This document shows positions 26,201 to 33,222 of a DNA stretch of 33,222 nt, in pieces. Numbering within the stretch: position 1 is the stretch's first letter; every line of letters starts with the position of its first letter. The notes below the pieces were generated by a model. It worked only from the letters and a program-made list of their open reading frames with translations. It did no database searches and had not been told where the DNA came from. Origin of the DNA: Geobacter sp. OR-1 (GTDB lineage Bacteria > Desulfobacterota > Desulfuromonadia > Geobacterales > DSM-12255); NCBI RefSeq assembly GCF_000813145.1, contig NZ_BAZF01000030.1, forward strand, positions 1 through 33,222, in the 5' to 3' direction. A program made the position numbers and the translations under genes.

Positions 26201-28306
26201 GCCAACGGCTGGAACTCATCGGTCGTGTATGCCGATTGCTCGGGATGTCACGGCAACGACGCCACCCTCGGCCATTTCTCCAGTGTCGCCGGCGAACCGA
26301 ACTACTTCAACGACGGTAGAGGGGCAGTCCGGGCCAACAACCACCAAAAACATGTGGGGCCGGCCGGGGCAGCAACCTGTACGGTCTGCCACAGTGAGAC
26401 CGTAACCGTCGCCGGCACGGCGATCAGCACCGGCAGCCAGAAGCATATAAACAACATCCTGGACGTGAAACAGGGAGGGACCGCTGTCTTCGGCTGGGCC
26501 GGGGACACCAGGACCTGCAGCAGCATCAACTGTCACTTCAACAAGGACGCGGTCTGGGGCGACACGCTTGACTGTAACGGCTGCCACGCCAGCGACGCTG
26601 TCACGCTCACGACCGGCAAGCACGCCGCCCATATCTCGACCGTCGCCAACCCGTCGATGGGCACAGCCATCGGCTGTTTCGAGTGCCATAGCAGGACCAT
26701 AAACAGCGACAACCTCACGATCAGGAATCCTGAGGTGCATATCAACGGCGTGATGGGCGACTACTCCGGCGCCCGGGCCGGTCAATACAGCGCAATAACA
26801 GGCAGTTGCGCCAACAGCTACTGTCACTCCGACGGCAAGGGACGCCAGAACGTACCATTCGACACGTCCAACGGCTGGAACTCTGCAGCCGTCTATTCCG
26901 ACTGCGCCGGGTGCCACGGCAACGACGCCACGCCGGAATTTACCAGCAGTGCCGGGGAGCCTAACTACGCCAATGAAGGCGCCGGCCTGTTCCGCGCCAA
27001 CAGCCACCGGTCGCATACCACCAAGCTGACCCTCAAGAACGCCGCTGCCTGCGATTACTGTCACACCGATACGGTCACGACCGATGGCATGGCCACCAAA
27101 CAGGGCGGGCTGCACCTGAGCAACGGTATCAACGTCGTCTTCAACAGCGCAAAGTCCGGGAGCGGGAGCTACGACTACCAGAACCGTACCTGCGCCAATA
27201 CCTCCTGCCACAACGGGGCCGAGCCGAAATGGGGCGACGCCTCCTCCGCCGGGTGCATTCTCTGCCACGGCAACCTGACCGCCAAGCCCGGGTTCCATAG
27301 CATCCACATCGGCAACCTGATCTCCGACGGGATCGTGACCTTTTATGCTTACACGGCCAACAAGTCAGACCTGACGACCTACCGGATCGGCTGCGCCAAC
27401 TGCCACCCGACCGTGGAGGATGGGAACCACCGTAACGGCCGGATCGACCTGAGCATCAACAGGGACAAGCCCGGAGCAGGCTACCTGAACAGGCTGAACC
27501 TCGCCACAGCGGACGGACTCAACCTGACCGGAAGCGGCATCGAGGGAAGCACCGGGGCGAGCATCAGCTGCAAGCTGGCCTACTGCCACAGTAACGGCAG
27601 ATCGCAGACCCTGGCTGAAACTGATTTCAGGGCGACTCCCGACTGGTACGGCTCCGCAAGGGCTGCAAACCGGTGCGGCGTATGCCACGACAACCCGCCC
27701 CAATATGCCGGCCAGGCGCACTACGTTGCCCAGAGCAACCAGGGGAACAACGGCAAGCGCCAGCCGACCGAGGCGGGTCACATGATCGGCTTCCATTTCG
27801 CCAATACCTACATCGGCAACAATGCCAACGGCTTCCTCGGCTTCTCGTCGAACGGAGACAAGGCCCACGGCAACGCCATGATGGCAGCCACGGTCAGCTG
27901 CCATCTCTGCCACGACGGGATCGTGAGCCCGACGCAGATCGACACCCACGCCATGGCCGGGAAGTCGAGCATCTTCAAATGCGCCAACTGCCATTCGGAT
28001 TCCACCCCCACCAGGCTTCAGCCCGGCCAGGTTGTCGATACCAGCCGTCACATCAACGGTTACAAGGATGTCGCGTTCCCGAACATTGCCATCATGAGCA
28101 AGGCCCAGTTGGCAAACCAGACGGTCGCCCCCGGATGGGAGCGGTTCGGGGCGTACAAGGCATCGGGGTCGTACGACTACATGAATCTGGGTAACTCCAG
28201 CTGGGATCCGGTTACCAAGAGCTGCGCAACGGCCTGCCACTTCAATAGGCCGGTAACCTGGGACTCGACCCAGATCGAATGCGCCAGCTGTCACTATGAC
28301 GATTAA
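20210..28306 (+). CDS. Giant multihaem c-type cytochrome, about 68 candidate haem motifs
   Basis: 2698 aa, exported. After a basic N-terminus, VVLIAGLVGIAIVQPQVTDA looks like a signal peptide; ATG at 20276 is an alternative start directly at this peptide, and GTG at 20192 another. I count 46 CXXCH, 20 CX4CH and 2 CX3CH (CSIYCH, CATACH) motifs, roughly one per 40 residues. The first five are CXXCH; most of the rest run as CX4CH-CXXCH-CXXCH triads (for example CSNVYCHTDGKG, CNGCHGND, CASCHSD), the pattern of the Geobacter CxxxxCH...CXXCH domain family. The protein is a likely periplasmic or outer-surface electron conductor. It contains a near-identical 443-residue tandem repeat. It is followed closely by a paralogue in the same direction. 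No porin partner is visible. Confidence 0.93.
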   Translation: MRDLNGRSVTGIACRFRINFRTMRRKVVLIAGLVGIAIVQPQVTDAARTIHNATNAGAPEYKYGTTWGQGYSCATCHQKGTANIKKIRNFIMTDFGLRRIIFNRVTTASNNSTGIFGNDERTVNTNNSTNVCEVCHRRTIYHQYSSDKIADKSHPEHRSNRGDCTQCHQHGKGFKRPDLKDCASCHGNPPVSNSDYGGAAQGLSAPPTLLLGGTPSTPPPNIGAHNRHRNFNGMECSACHNGEFSQYHGYVGNQKVELGFRIDRTTWPPFTGNVTSGTFTGYSSTATAAKFAVAEGNPGTTLRGEALLSKANSCSIYCHGDNWNIPSGKSGGAVLWTQGPLGSCENSSCHGASAANPPTPVFGGVSTGGHKTHVSRLGNDRERCANCHDNYYNPTVHMINGHVKVNLSAISGLATYKGFNQMSTGYLATTGSYGNCANLYCHSNVQSADGNSAASQYRDVLWGGGRIGCGGCHGGRTGDGATIATGAHTRHINDYSYGCGECHNSAGKENETRHADKNIDLAFNPYYGGSYSQSPNPAANGFGSCSNNYCHSNGDGVDKPVAWSETLGCDGCHGGDAENTGVIASGRHGAHVNNRGIIGTNFQCDECHALTVSGNRTMAVRANHVNKLKDYSGNRSGSSASYDRDAGACNNVYCHTDGKGRRNEPFTLANGWKSSATLGCNGCHGNDVTLGHFSSVAGEPNYLNEGIGSVRANSHRKHSDAGPATCASCHSDVTLTGFSILSGSLMHTNRSIDIRKGGNADFSWNETDKSCSGINCHFSKNARWGDTLNCNSCHGADEATLITGRHRSHIATSVNTTLWTAVGCAECHAKTVSSNSTVSRPENHTNGFVDYSGSGTGQFSRVTGICANVYCHSDGKGKQNVPFDGTNGWNSAFTITDCKGCHGNDSAPDFTSLNGEPNYASSGASTDRANGHKNHVSYGAGSCAFCHSLTVTPAGAVIPNSTNHVLNYKIDVVAGNGAGFTYGGNKSCSEISCHGGKGSVTQYWGAPVSADCTGCHGNNAASALAIASGKHAAHINNPVIGSNFNCSECHALTINPDERTFANAALHGNSYYDYSGNRAGSSSSYDRDAGACSNVYCHTDGKGRRNEPFTLANGWKSVATLGCNGCHGNDATLGHFSSVAGEPNYLNEGIGSVRANSHRKHSDAGPATCASCHSDVTLTGFSILSGSLMHTNRSIDIRKGGNADFSWNETDKSCSGINCHFSKNARWGDTLNCNSCHGADETTLITGRHRSHIATSVNPTLWTAVGCAECHAKTVSSNSFVSRPENHTNGFVDYSGSGTGQFSRVTGICANVYCHSDGKGKQNVPFDGTNGWNSAFTITDCKGCHGNDTSPDFTSLNGEPNYASSGASTDRANGHKNHVSYGAGSCAFCHSLTVTPAGAVIPNSTNHVLNYKIDVVAGNGAGFTYGGNKSCSEISCHGGKGSLTQYWGAPVSADCTGCHGNNAASALSIASGKHAAHINNPVIGSNFNCSECHALTINPDERTFANAALHGNSYYDYSGNRAGSSSSYDRVAGACSAVYCHTDGKGRRNEPFTLANGWKSGATLGCNGCHGNDAALGHFSSVAGEPNYLNEGIGSVRANSHRKHSDAGPATCASCHSDVTLTGFSILSGSLMHTNRSIDIRKGGSADFSWNETDKSCSGINCHFSKNARWGDTLNCNSCHGADEATLTTKKHTAHISATLNPSIGNPLGCADCHSKTASDNGTISGPLAHTNGFVDYSGPKAGQYLALNGVCTNVYCHSDGKGQQNVPFDGTNGWNSAAVYSDCKGCHGNDTAPAFTGSAGEPNYTNEGAGLFRSNSHFAHTTKLALKNSAACDYCHTDTVATDGLAAKPGGLHLSGGINVAFNQAKAGSGSYDYQNRTCTNTSCHSGSVPKWGDSGSVGCNTCHGGDPLTLTSKKHQAHISTTANPSLGTEIGCYECHAKTVDSNRSIVDQAVHINPILGDYSGVKAGTYSFASGVCSNSYCHSDGKGRQNVPFDAANGWNSSVVYADCSGCHGNDATLGHFSSVAGEPNYFNDGRGAVRANNHQKHVGPAGAATCTVCHSETVTVAGTAISTGSQKHINNILDVKQGGTAVFGWAGDTRTCSSINCHFNKDAVWGDTLDCNGCHASDAVTLTTGKHAAHISTVANPSMGTAIGCFECHSRTINSDNLTIRNPEVHINGVMGDYSGARAGQYSAITGSCANSYCHSDGKGRQNVPFDTSNGWNSAAVYSDCAGCHGNDATPEFTSSAGEPNYANEGAGLFRANSHRSHTTKLTLKNAAACDYCHTDTVTTDGMATKQGGLHLSNGINVVFNSAKSGSGSYDYQNRTCANTSCHNGAEPKWGDASSAGCILCHGNLTAKPGFHSIHIGNLISDGIVTFYAYTANKSDLTTYRIGCANCHPTVEDGNHRNGRIDLSINRDKPGAGYLNRLNLATADGLNLTGSGIEGSTGASISCKLAYCHSNGRSQTLAETDFRATPDWYGSARAANRCGVCHDNPPQYAGQAHYVAQSNQGNNGKRQPTEAGHMIGFHFANTYIGNNANGFLGFSSNGDKAHGNAMMAATVSCHLCHDGIVSPTQIDTHAMAGKSSIFKCANCHSDSTPTRLQPGQVVDTSRHINGYKDVAFPNIAIMSKAQLANQTVAPGWERFGAYKASGSYDYMNLGNSSWDPVTKSCATACHFNRPVTWDSTQIECASCHYDD
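22097..25270 (+). repeat. 1329-bp tandem repeat inside the cytochrome gene (2.4 copies)
   Basis: Copy A is 22097-23425, copy B 23426-24754 and partial copy C 24755 to about 25270. The period is exactly 1329 bp (443 codons, 12 haem motifs), measured from the DYSGNR and CHTDGKGRRNEP landmarks. Copies A and B differ at about 12 of 443 residues by eye. The stretch around 22306-22600 is essentially identical in DNA to 23635-23930. Copy C diverges after CHGADEATLTT. Such homogeneity indicates recent duplication or gene conversion. Confidence 0.93.
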
Positions 28307-28392
28307 GGTGGGCTCAGATGGGAATCATTAACTTCTTCAAGGGTGAACCCGCCATGGGAAATAGCTTCAGAACAGCCGACCGGAGGAGCACA

Positions 28393-31300
28393 ATGCGCGT
28401 AACAGGGAGATTGATACCCCTTGCCCTGATCATGATCATGTTTCCGGCAACGGTCAATGCCGCCCGGTTGATGCATAACAGCACAGACCTCAATTCCGGT
28501 AAATGGCCGCAGGGATGGGGTATTGACGGGGGCAAATACGGCAGATTCACCTGCGCCACCTGTCATGAGCCGAACAACGGCGCCAATGCCAAGAATATCG
28601 CCCGGACCATCAGCTCGATGAACGAGGATCTGCTCCCCAACGGGGCGGATACGGTAGCAGTTGTTTTCACCAATAGCACCGCCATGGGGGACGATACTGC
28701 CAAACACAACCGCTCGAACCGGGTCTGCCAGGTCTGCCACAGCAAAACCAAGTATCACAATTACAGCAGCGGCAATAATTACGGCGGGCTGAACCATCCG
28801 AACCCGAAAGATGTCTGTACCGGCTGCCACTCGCACAAGACCGGCTTCCGGGCCAGCTGCGAAAACTGCCACGGCAACCCGCCGACGGTCAACATTCTCG
28901 GCGGCCCGGCCGGTTTTGCCAACAACCCCGGCCCGACCAATGCGACTGACCTCTCGACAACCGGCAGCCATCCGGCGCATGTCATTGACCGGAAGATGGG
29001 GTGCACGACCTGCCATTCCGGCAACACGATGCCTTCGGTCAGCAACACGATCCAGATGGGGTTCAACGGCTATGGCGGCAAGGTGACCTCCGGCGGGTAT
29101 ACCGGCTATTCTGCTGCAGGGAGCAGCCGGTTCGTATCCAGCAGCCCCGGCACCGTCATCCTGGCAGCGTCGGACAGCTACGCAACCGCCAACCGGTGCA
29201 CCAATCTCTACTGCCACGGCGGCGGCACATCATCCAGGGCACCCCTGGGGGGCGGCACTGTTGCGGCTCCGGCCTGGATGACCGTGGATGGGAGCCAGGA
29301 CGCCTGTGGCGCCTGTCACGGCACCACCGCCGCGACCGTGCCTGCCACAGGCTCCCATTCAAGGCATGCGGGGAATGTTACCGGCAGCTACGCCATGCTC
29401 TGCAGTACCTGCCACAACGTCACCGGCAATACGCACGCCAACGGTTCGGTTGAATGGCGATTAAACAGCAGTGACAGCCGTATCGGCACGGCCGCGACCT
29501 ACCGGGGTTATTCGTCCGGCGGCACCAACGACCTGGGGCCGAGCAACAGCTTCGGCCAATGCGCCAATCTCTACTGTCACAGCAACGGCCTGGCCGGCGC
29601 CGAGAACGTGACGACAGCGCCAACCTGGGGCACTAGCGCCGGTTTTGCCGGTTGCGTGGGGTGTCACGGCGGCAATGCCGACTCTGCTTCCCCGATAGCC
29701 ACCAGGGGCCACCGGGCGCATATCAACAACAGCAGCCTGCATTTCACCGGCTTCAACTTCCGCTGCAGCGAATGTCACAACAGCACGGTGGACAGCAGCG
29801 ACCTGACGATTACGAGCAATACACTCCACGTCAACAAGGTTCCGGATGTCAATTGGGGCGCCAGGTCCACCGGCGGCCTTTCCTACACCGGCACCTGCGC
29901 CAACATCTACTGCCACTCCAACGGCGCCGGGGTCTACAAGACCCCGCCCAAGAGCTGGAGCTCCATGACCGAAGCGGACATGGGAACCATCAGCTGCAAC
30001 TACTGCCATGGCGGCTTGGCGGGAGAGTTCGCGGCAGTATCGAGCAACCGGCACCGCAACCATATCAATGCCGGGCCGCTGCCGCACCGGCCGGCGACCT
30101 GCAACGACTGCCACTCCATGACCGTGGCCGAGAACGGGGTATCGATCTACGGCAATGGCATCTCCAGCATGCATATCAACCGGGCGCTCAACGTCAGCTT
30201 TCTGAAGATGGCCAACTTCTCCGGTACCTGGACCAAGAGCACTACCCGCTGCAGCGCCACCTGGTGCCATGCGACGAACAACCCGAGGTGGACCACCACC
30301 ACTCTCAACAGCTGCGGGAGCTGCCACTACGCCAGCAACGCCGCCAGCGGCCTGTCGGCGGCTCACATCAAGCATTACAACAGCGCTACCGCTCCCGCCA
30401 ACACCACCGAAGCGGGTTGGGGCAATACCAACAGTTCCACCACCAGCGCCAACGTCTTCATGTGCGGGGTCTGTCACCCAGCCAACCCTGCCTCGACACA
30501 CCTGAACGGCCCGGCTGACAACAGCAACGGGCGGGCTGCCGAGCTTGGCCTGCGGCTGCCGTTTGCAGTCAGGAGCAGCGCCCGGATCACCAACAGCGTC
30601 ACCCCAGGAGTAACTCCCATTCTTCAGGACAGCAGGGGATACCAGTATTCCAGCGGCACCACCTGCACCACCTACTGCCACTCCGACGGCAAAGGGGGGA
30701 CACCGATCCTGACAACCTTCACCTGGAACGGCACCTTGAGTTGCGGGGCTTGCCACAACAAGGCTGACGACACGGTCTTCAAGTGGTCCGGGGCGCATAC
30801 GAAACATGTCAAAACCACCATATCGAGCAGCATCACCTGTAATGCCTGCCACGCCCCGTCGGCATCGAGCAACACGGTGGTAAGCGACCGGCGCAAGCAC
30901 CCCAACGGGTTCGTAAACCTGTCGGGCAACAGCGTGGCCGGAGCATTCCGCTGGGACAACGCCACCGGCCGGTGCAGCAACATCCGCTGCCACGGCACCG
31001 GGAAAACACCGCTCTGGACCGAAACCTTCACCACCACCTGCACCGGCTGCCATGGCGGCAATGCCGCCTCGACACCGCCGATAGCGACCAAGGGCCATTC
31101 GGCGCATATCAACAACACCAGTGCCCCCTACTTCGGCTTCAACTTCAGATGCAGCGAATGCCACTACAAGACCGTGGCTGCGGCCAATGACGCCACCCTC
31201 AAAAGCTTTTCCGGGGTCAGATACCATATCGACGGCACCGGTACCGTTGTCTGGGGGGCCAAGGCGACCACTACCGGGTCATTGGCCTATGATCCCGCCC

Positions 31301-33222
31301 AGAAATGCGTCACCTACTGCCATTCCAACGGCGCCGGGCTGTTCAAGAACCCGCCCAAAACCTGGAACGCCATGTCCGGTGCCGATGAAGGGACCATACA
31401 GTGCGATTACTGCCACAAGGGGATCTTCGGCAACAACTCGACGGTTTCCAGCGGCCGTCATACCAACCACCTGTACGGCACCACTTACAGCGCCAATATT
31501 CCGCATAAACCGGCAACCTGCAACGAGTGCCATTCCAATACCGTTGCCGGTGACGGCCACTCCATCTACAACGGCGCCGATGTCAAGCATATCAACAAGC
31601 AGCTCGACGTTACCTTCCTGAAGATGGGGAATTTCTCCGGCAGCTGGACCAAAAGCAGTGGCACCTGCAGCATGACCTGGTGCCATGGAGAACGCCCCAG
31701 AACCTGGTCGACCACAACGCTGCAGACCTGCGGCACCTGTCATGAAGCAAGCAGAACGGCATCATTCGGCCTATCTTCCAGCCATGTCAAGCATTACAAC
31801 ACCACTACGCGCGTCACCGCAGCCAATGGCTGGAACAGCGACAATGCCTCCAGCAACTCCGCCAACATCTTCAGGTGCGGGGTTTGTCACCCCGGCAAAG
31901 GGACGGAGACCGTCAACCACCTGAACGGCCCGGCTGCTACCAACGGTTCTGCAGCCGAGCTTGTGATCAAGCTGCCGTTCACGGTGCCGGCAGGGGCCAC
32001 CCGCTCCGAAACGGCCACCCGCGGCAACGAAGGGATCAGGGAGGATGCGGCCGGATACTTCTTCTCGCAGGGGACTACATGTGATACCTACTGCCACTCG
32101 GACGGCCGGGGCGGCCCGCCGAAGGCCGTTATGTACTGGGCAAAGGTGACCTCCAGCTGCGGCAACTGCCACAACAAGTCGAGTGACAACCCGAGCCAGA
32201 CGACCTGGTCCAAACCGCACGACATTCATGCGATTTCCTACGGCAACGGCGGTACTATCGGCAGCTACAACACGACCACCAACAATACCCTGGTAACGTG
32301 TGCCGCCTGCCATGCATCGACCGCCACGAGCAACACCGCCATCAAGACAACCGGAGGGTTCAGCCGTCACCCGAACGGGTTCCGCAATATCTCGGCCAGC
32401 AGCACGGTCGGGTCCGCTGCCTTCCGCTGGGACCCGGCCAACAATCGATGCAAGAACGGTTATTGCCACAGCAAGGCCTTCAGCTTCACCGACTACTCCA
32501 CTCCCTGGATCAAATGGGATCAAGCGCAGGCGCAGATCCATTGCGGCAGCTGCCATACCAGCTATCCGACCGGACCGGACTATGCCAACGGCTACAAGAG
32601 CAAGGCGAACAGCCATCCCAAACATGCGGTTTTCTGGGGATTTACCTGCGACTGGTGCCATAACCAGACCGTTGTGTTCCGTAACAACAGCACCGTGATC
32701 TCCACGGTTCGAAACCATGTGAACAAGAATTACAACGTGGCGGCAAACAGCAGCCAAACATTCATCGGCAAGGCCAATACCTTTACGCCGGTGGCCACAA
32801 CCAGTCCTCCGGCCACCAAGACCACCTGCAGCAATGTCAATTGCCATGGCGGCAACCTAAGCAAGGTCTTTGTCTGGGGGGGCACCAACAAGTGCGGTGA
32901 CTGCCATTTTGCCGCCAGCGACACGGTCAACTACACGTTCAAGAACAGCACCATGGCGATGATCAGCCGGGCCGAGTGGAGCTACTCCGGCCACGGCAAG
33001 CAGACCGGCACATACGATGTCACCGCTAGCCCGTTTGCAGGCTTCTCAACCTCGGCTCGTGTTGCCGGGGCAACCGGCGACCCGTGCCTCTACTGCCACG
33101 AATACGACGCCGTGCCCCATGGCAACACCGCCAACCCGATGCGGCTCAGAAACTTCAACGATCCCGTCTACGGTAAGAACGGCGTCTGCCTGGCCTGCCA
33201 TGCCACCGGCGCCAAGGGTGTT
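28393..33222 (+). CDS. Second giant multihaem c-type cytochrome (3' end outside window)
   Basis: At least 1610 residues, open at the right edge. ATG at 28393 has a perfect GGAGGAG 4 bp upstream and starts a signal peptide (MRVTGRLIPLALIMIMFPA, cleavage after VNA). An in-frame ATG at 28318 would add 25 residues. The visible part has 28 CXXCH, 8 CX4CH and 3 CX3CH motifs (CTTYCH, CVTYCH, CDTYCH), 39 in total. The N-terminal five-motif region (CATCH, CQVCH, CTGCH, CENCHGNPP, CTTCH) aligns with that of the upstream cytochrome (CATCH, CEVCH, CTQCH, CASCHGNPP, CSACH), so the two are paralogues. They are 86 bp apart and probably co-transcribed. Role: extracytoplasmic electron transfer. Confidence 0.92.
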   Translation, partial: MRVTGRLIPLALIMIMFPATVNAARLMHNSTDLNSGKWPQGWGIDGGKYGRFTCATCHEPNNGANAKNIARTISSMNEDLLPNGADTVAVVFTNSTAMGDDTAKHNRSNRVCQVCHSKTKYHNYSSGNNYGGLNHPNPKDVCTGCHSHKTGFRASCENCHGNPPTVNILGGPAGFANNPGPTNATDLSTTGSHPAHVIDRKMGCTTCHSGNTMPSVSNTIQMGFNGYGGKVTSGGYTGYSAAGSSRFVSSSPGTVILAASDSYATANRCTNLYCHGGGTSSRAPLGGGTVAAPAWMTVDGSQDACGACHGTTAATVPATGSHSRHAGNVTGSYAMLCSTCHNVTGNTHANGSVEWRLNSSDSRIGTAATYRGYSSGGTNDLGPSNSFGQCANLYCHSNGLAGAENVTTAPTWGTSAGFAGCVGCHGGNADSASPIATRGHRAHINNSSLHFTGFNFRCSECHNSTVDSSDLTITSNTLHVNKVPDVNWGARSTGGLSYTGTCANIYCHSNGAGVYKTPPKSWSSMTEADMGTISCNYCHGGLAGEFAAVSSNRHRNHINAGPLPHRPATCNDCHSMTVAENGVSIYGNGISSMHINRALNVSFLKMANFSGTWTKSTTRCSATWCHATNNPRWTTTTLNSCGSCHYASNAASGLSAAHIKHYNSATAPANTTEAGWGNTNSSTTSANVFMCGVCHPANPASTHLNGPADNSNGRAAELGLRLPFAVRSSARITNSVTPGVTPILQDSRGYQYSSGTTCTTYCHSDGKGGTPILTTFTWNGTLSCGACHNKADDTVFKWSGAHTKHVKTTISSSITCNACHAPSASSNTVVSDRRKHPNGFVNLSGNSVAGAFRWDNATGRCSNIRCHGTGKTPLWTETFTTTCTGCHGGNAASTPPIATKGHSAHINNTSAPYFGFNFRCSECHYKTVAAANDATLKSFSGVRYHIDGTGTVVWGAKATTTGSLAYDPAQKCVTYCHSNGAGLFKNPPKTWNAMSGADEGTIQCDYCHKGIFGNNSTVSSGRHTNHLYGTTYSANIPHKPATCNECHSNTVAGDGHSIYNGADVKHINKQLDVTFLKMGNFSGSWTKSSGTCSMTWCHGERPRTWSTTTLQTCGTCHEASRTASFGLSSSHVKHYNTTTRVTAANGWNSDNASSNSANIFRCGVCHPGKGTETVNHLNGPAATNGSAAELVIKLPFTVPAGATRSETATRGNEGIREDAAGYFFSQGTTCDTYCHSDGRGGPPKAVMYWAKVTSSCGNCHNKSSDNPSQTTWSKPHDIHAISYGNGGTIGSYNTTTNNTLVTCAACHASTATSNTAIKTTGGFSRHPNGFRNISASSTVGSAAFRWDPANNRCKNGYCHSKAFSFTDYSTPWIKWDQAQAQIHCGSCHTSYPTGPDYANGYKSKANSHPKHAVFWGFTCDWCHNQTVVFRNNSTVISTVRNHVNKNYNVAANSSQTFIGKANTFTPVATTSPPATKTTCSNVNCHGGNLSKVFVWGGTNKCGDCHFAASDTVNYTFKNSTMAMISRAEWSYSGHGKQTGTYDVTASPFAGFSTSARVAGATGDPCLYCHEYDAVPHGNTANPMRLRNFNDPVYGKNGVCLACHATGAKGV
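29561..33222 (+). repeat. Diverged 12-motif super-repeat in the second cytochrome
   Basis: Landmarks recur at about 1.39-1.48 kb: FNFRCSECH at 29755 and 31141; CTTYCHSDGKGG at 30664 and CDTYCHSDGRGG at 32080; HPNGF before the CX4CH motifs at 30973 and 32449. Units are about 29561-30972, 30973-32448 and a partial third. Each full unit holds 12 haem motifs. Unlike the repeat in the first cytochrome, the copies are strongly diverged and differ in length. Confidence 0.8.

Noticed and set aside
20744-33000. Many long open frames on the minus strand and in other plus frames across the cytochrome genes
   Set aside because: They are shadows created by GC-rich, repetitive codon usage of the cytochromes; they mirror the repeat structure, lack ribosome-binding sites and encode low-complexity sequence.

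Overview
The window looks like chromosome from a Geobacter-like bacterium (Desulfuromonadota, Geobacterales). The main reasons are two adjacent giant multihaem c-type cytochromes built from CX4CH...CXXCH...CXXCH modules, an arrangement typical of Geobacter, and a GC-rich complex I cluster. The assignment comes from gene content and style only; no marker gene is present.

Layout. (1) Positions 1-3320 are a lower-GC accessory patch. It holds small membrane proteins and a repeat-containing lipoprotein, all on the minus strand. Three near-identical 51-bp palindromes and the 3' end (domains V and VI) of a group II intron lie among them. The patch lies between two copies of the nuoI promoter/5' region: a truncated copy ending in a stop codon (about 345-540) and the intact gene (3427-3957). 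(2) Positions 3427-15182 are a plus-strand complex I cluster, nuoI - SPFH/GYF protein - zinc-ribbon protein - nuoJ - nuoK - lipoprotein solute-binding protein - hybrid histidine kinase - nuoL - nuoM - nuoN. nuoA-H are not in the window. nuoL carries a single-base frameshift in a homopolymer pair. (3) Positions 15196-19722 are minus-strand genes: a TadG-like pilus-associated protein, an OFA-type MFS transporter, a LysM/L,D-transpeptidase and an HU-family DNA-binding protein. (4) Positions 20210-33222 hold two paralogous exported multihaem cytochromes. The first is complete (about 2698 aa, 68 candidate haem motifs). The second is open at the right edge (at least 1610 aa, 39 motifs visible).

How they work together. 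NuoI and NuoJ-N supply an iron-sulphur subunit and the proton-translocating membrane arm of NADH:quinone oxidoreductase. The sensor pair and the SPFH/zinc-ribbon pair embedded in the operon suggest co-expressed envelope sensing or membrane-organisation functions. The cytochromes would carry electrons in the periplasm or on the cell surface. That they accept electrons from the quinone pool fed by this complex I is inference.

Most notable: the first cytochrome contains a 1329-bp (443-aa, 12-motif) tandem repeat whose first two copies are about 97% identical in protein, followed by a partial third copy. The second cytochrome has an equivalent but strongly diverged 12-motif super-repeat, with CX3CH motifs replacing CX4CH at recurring positions.
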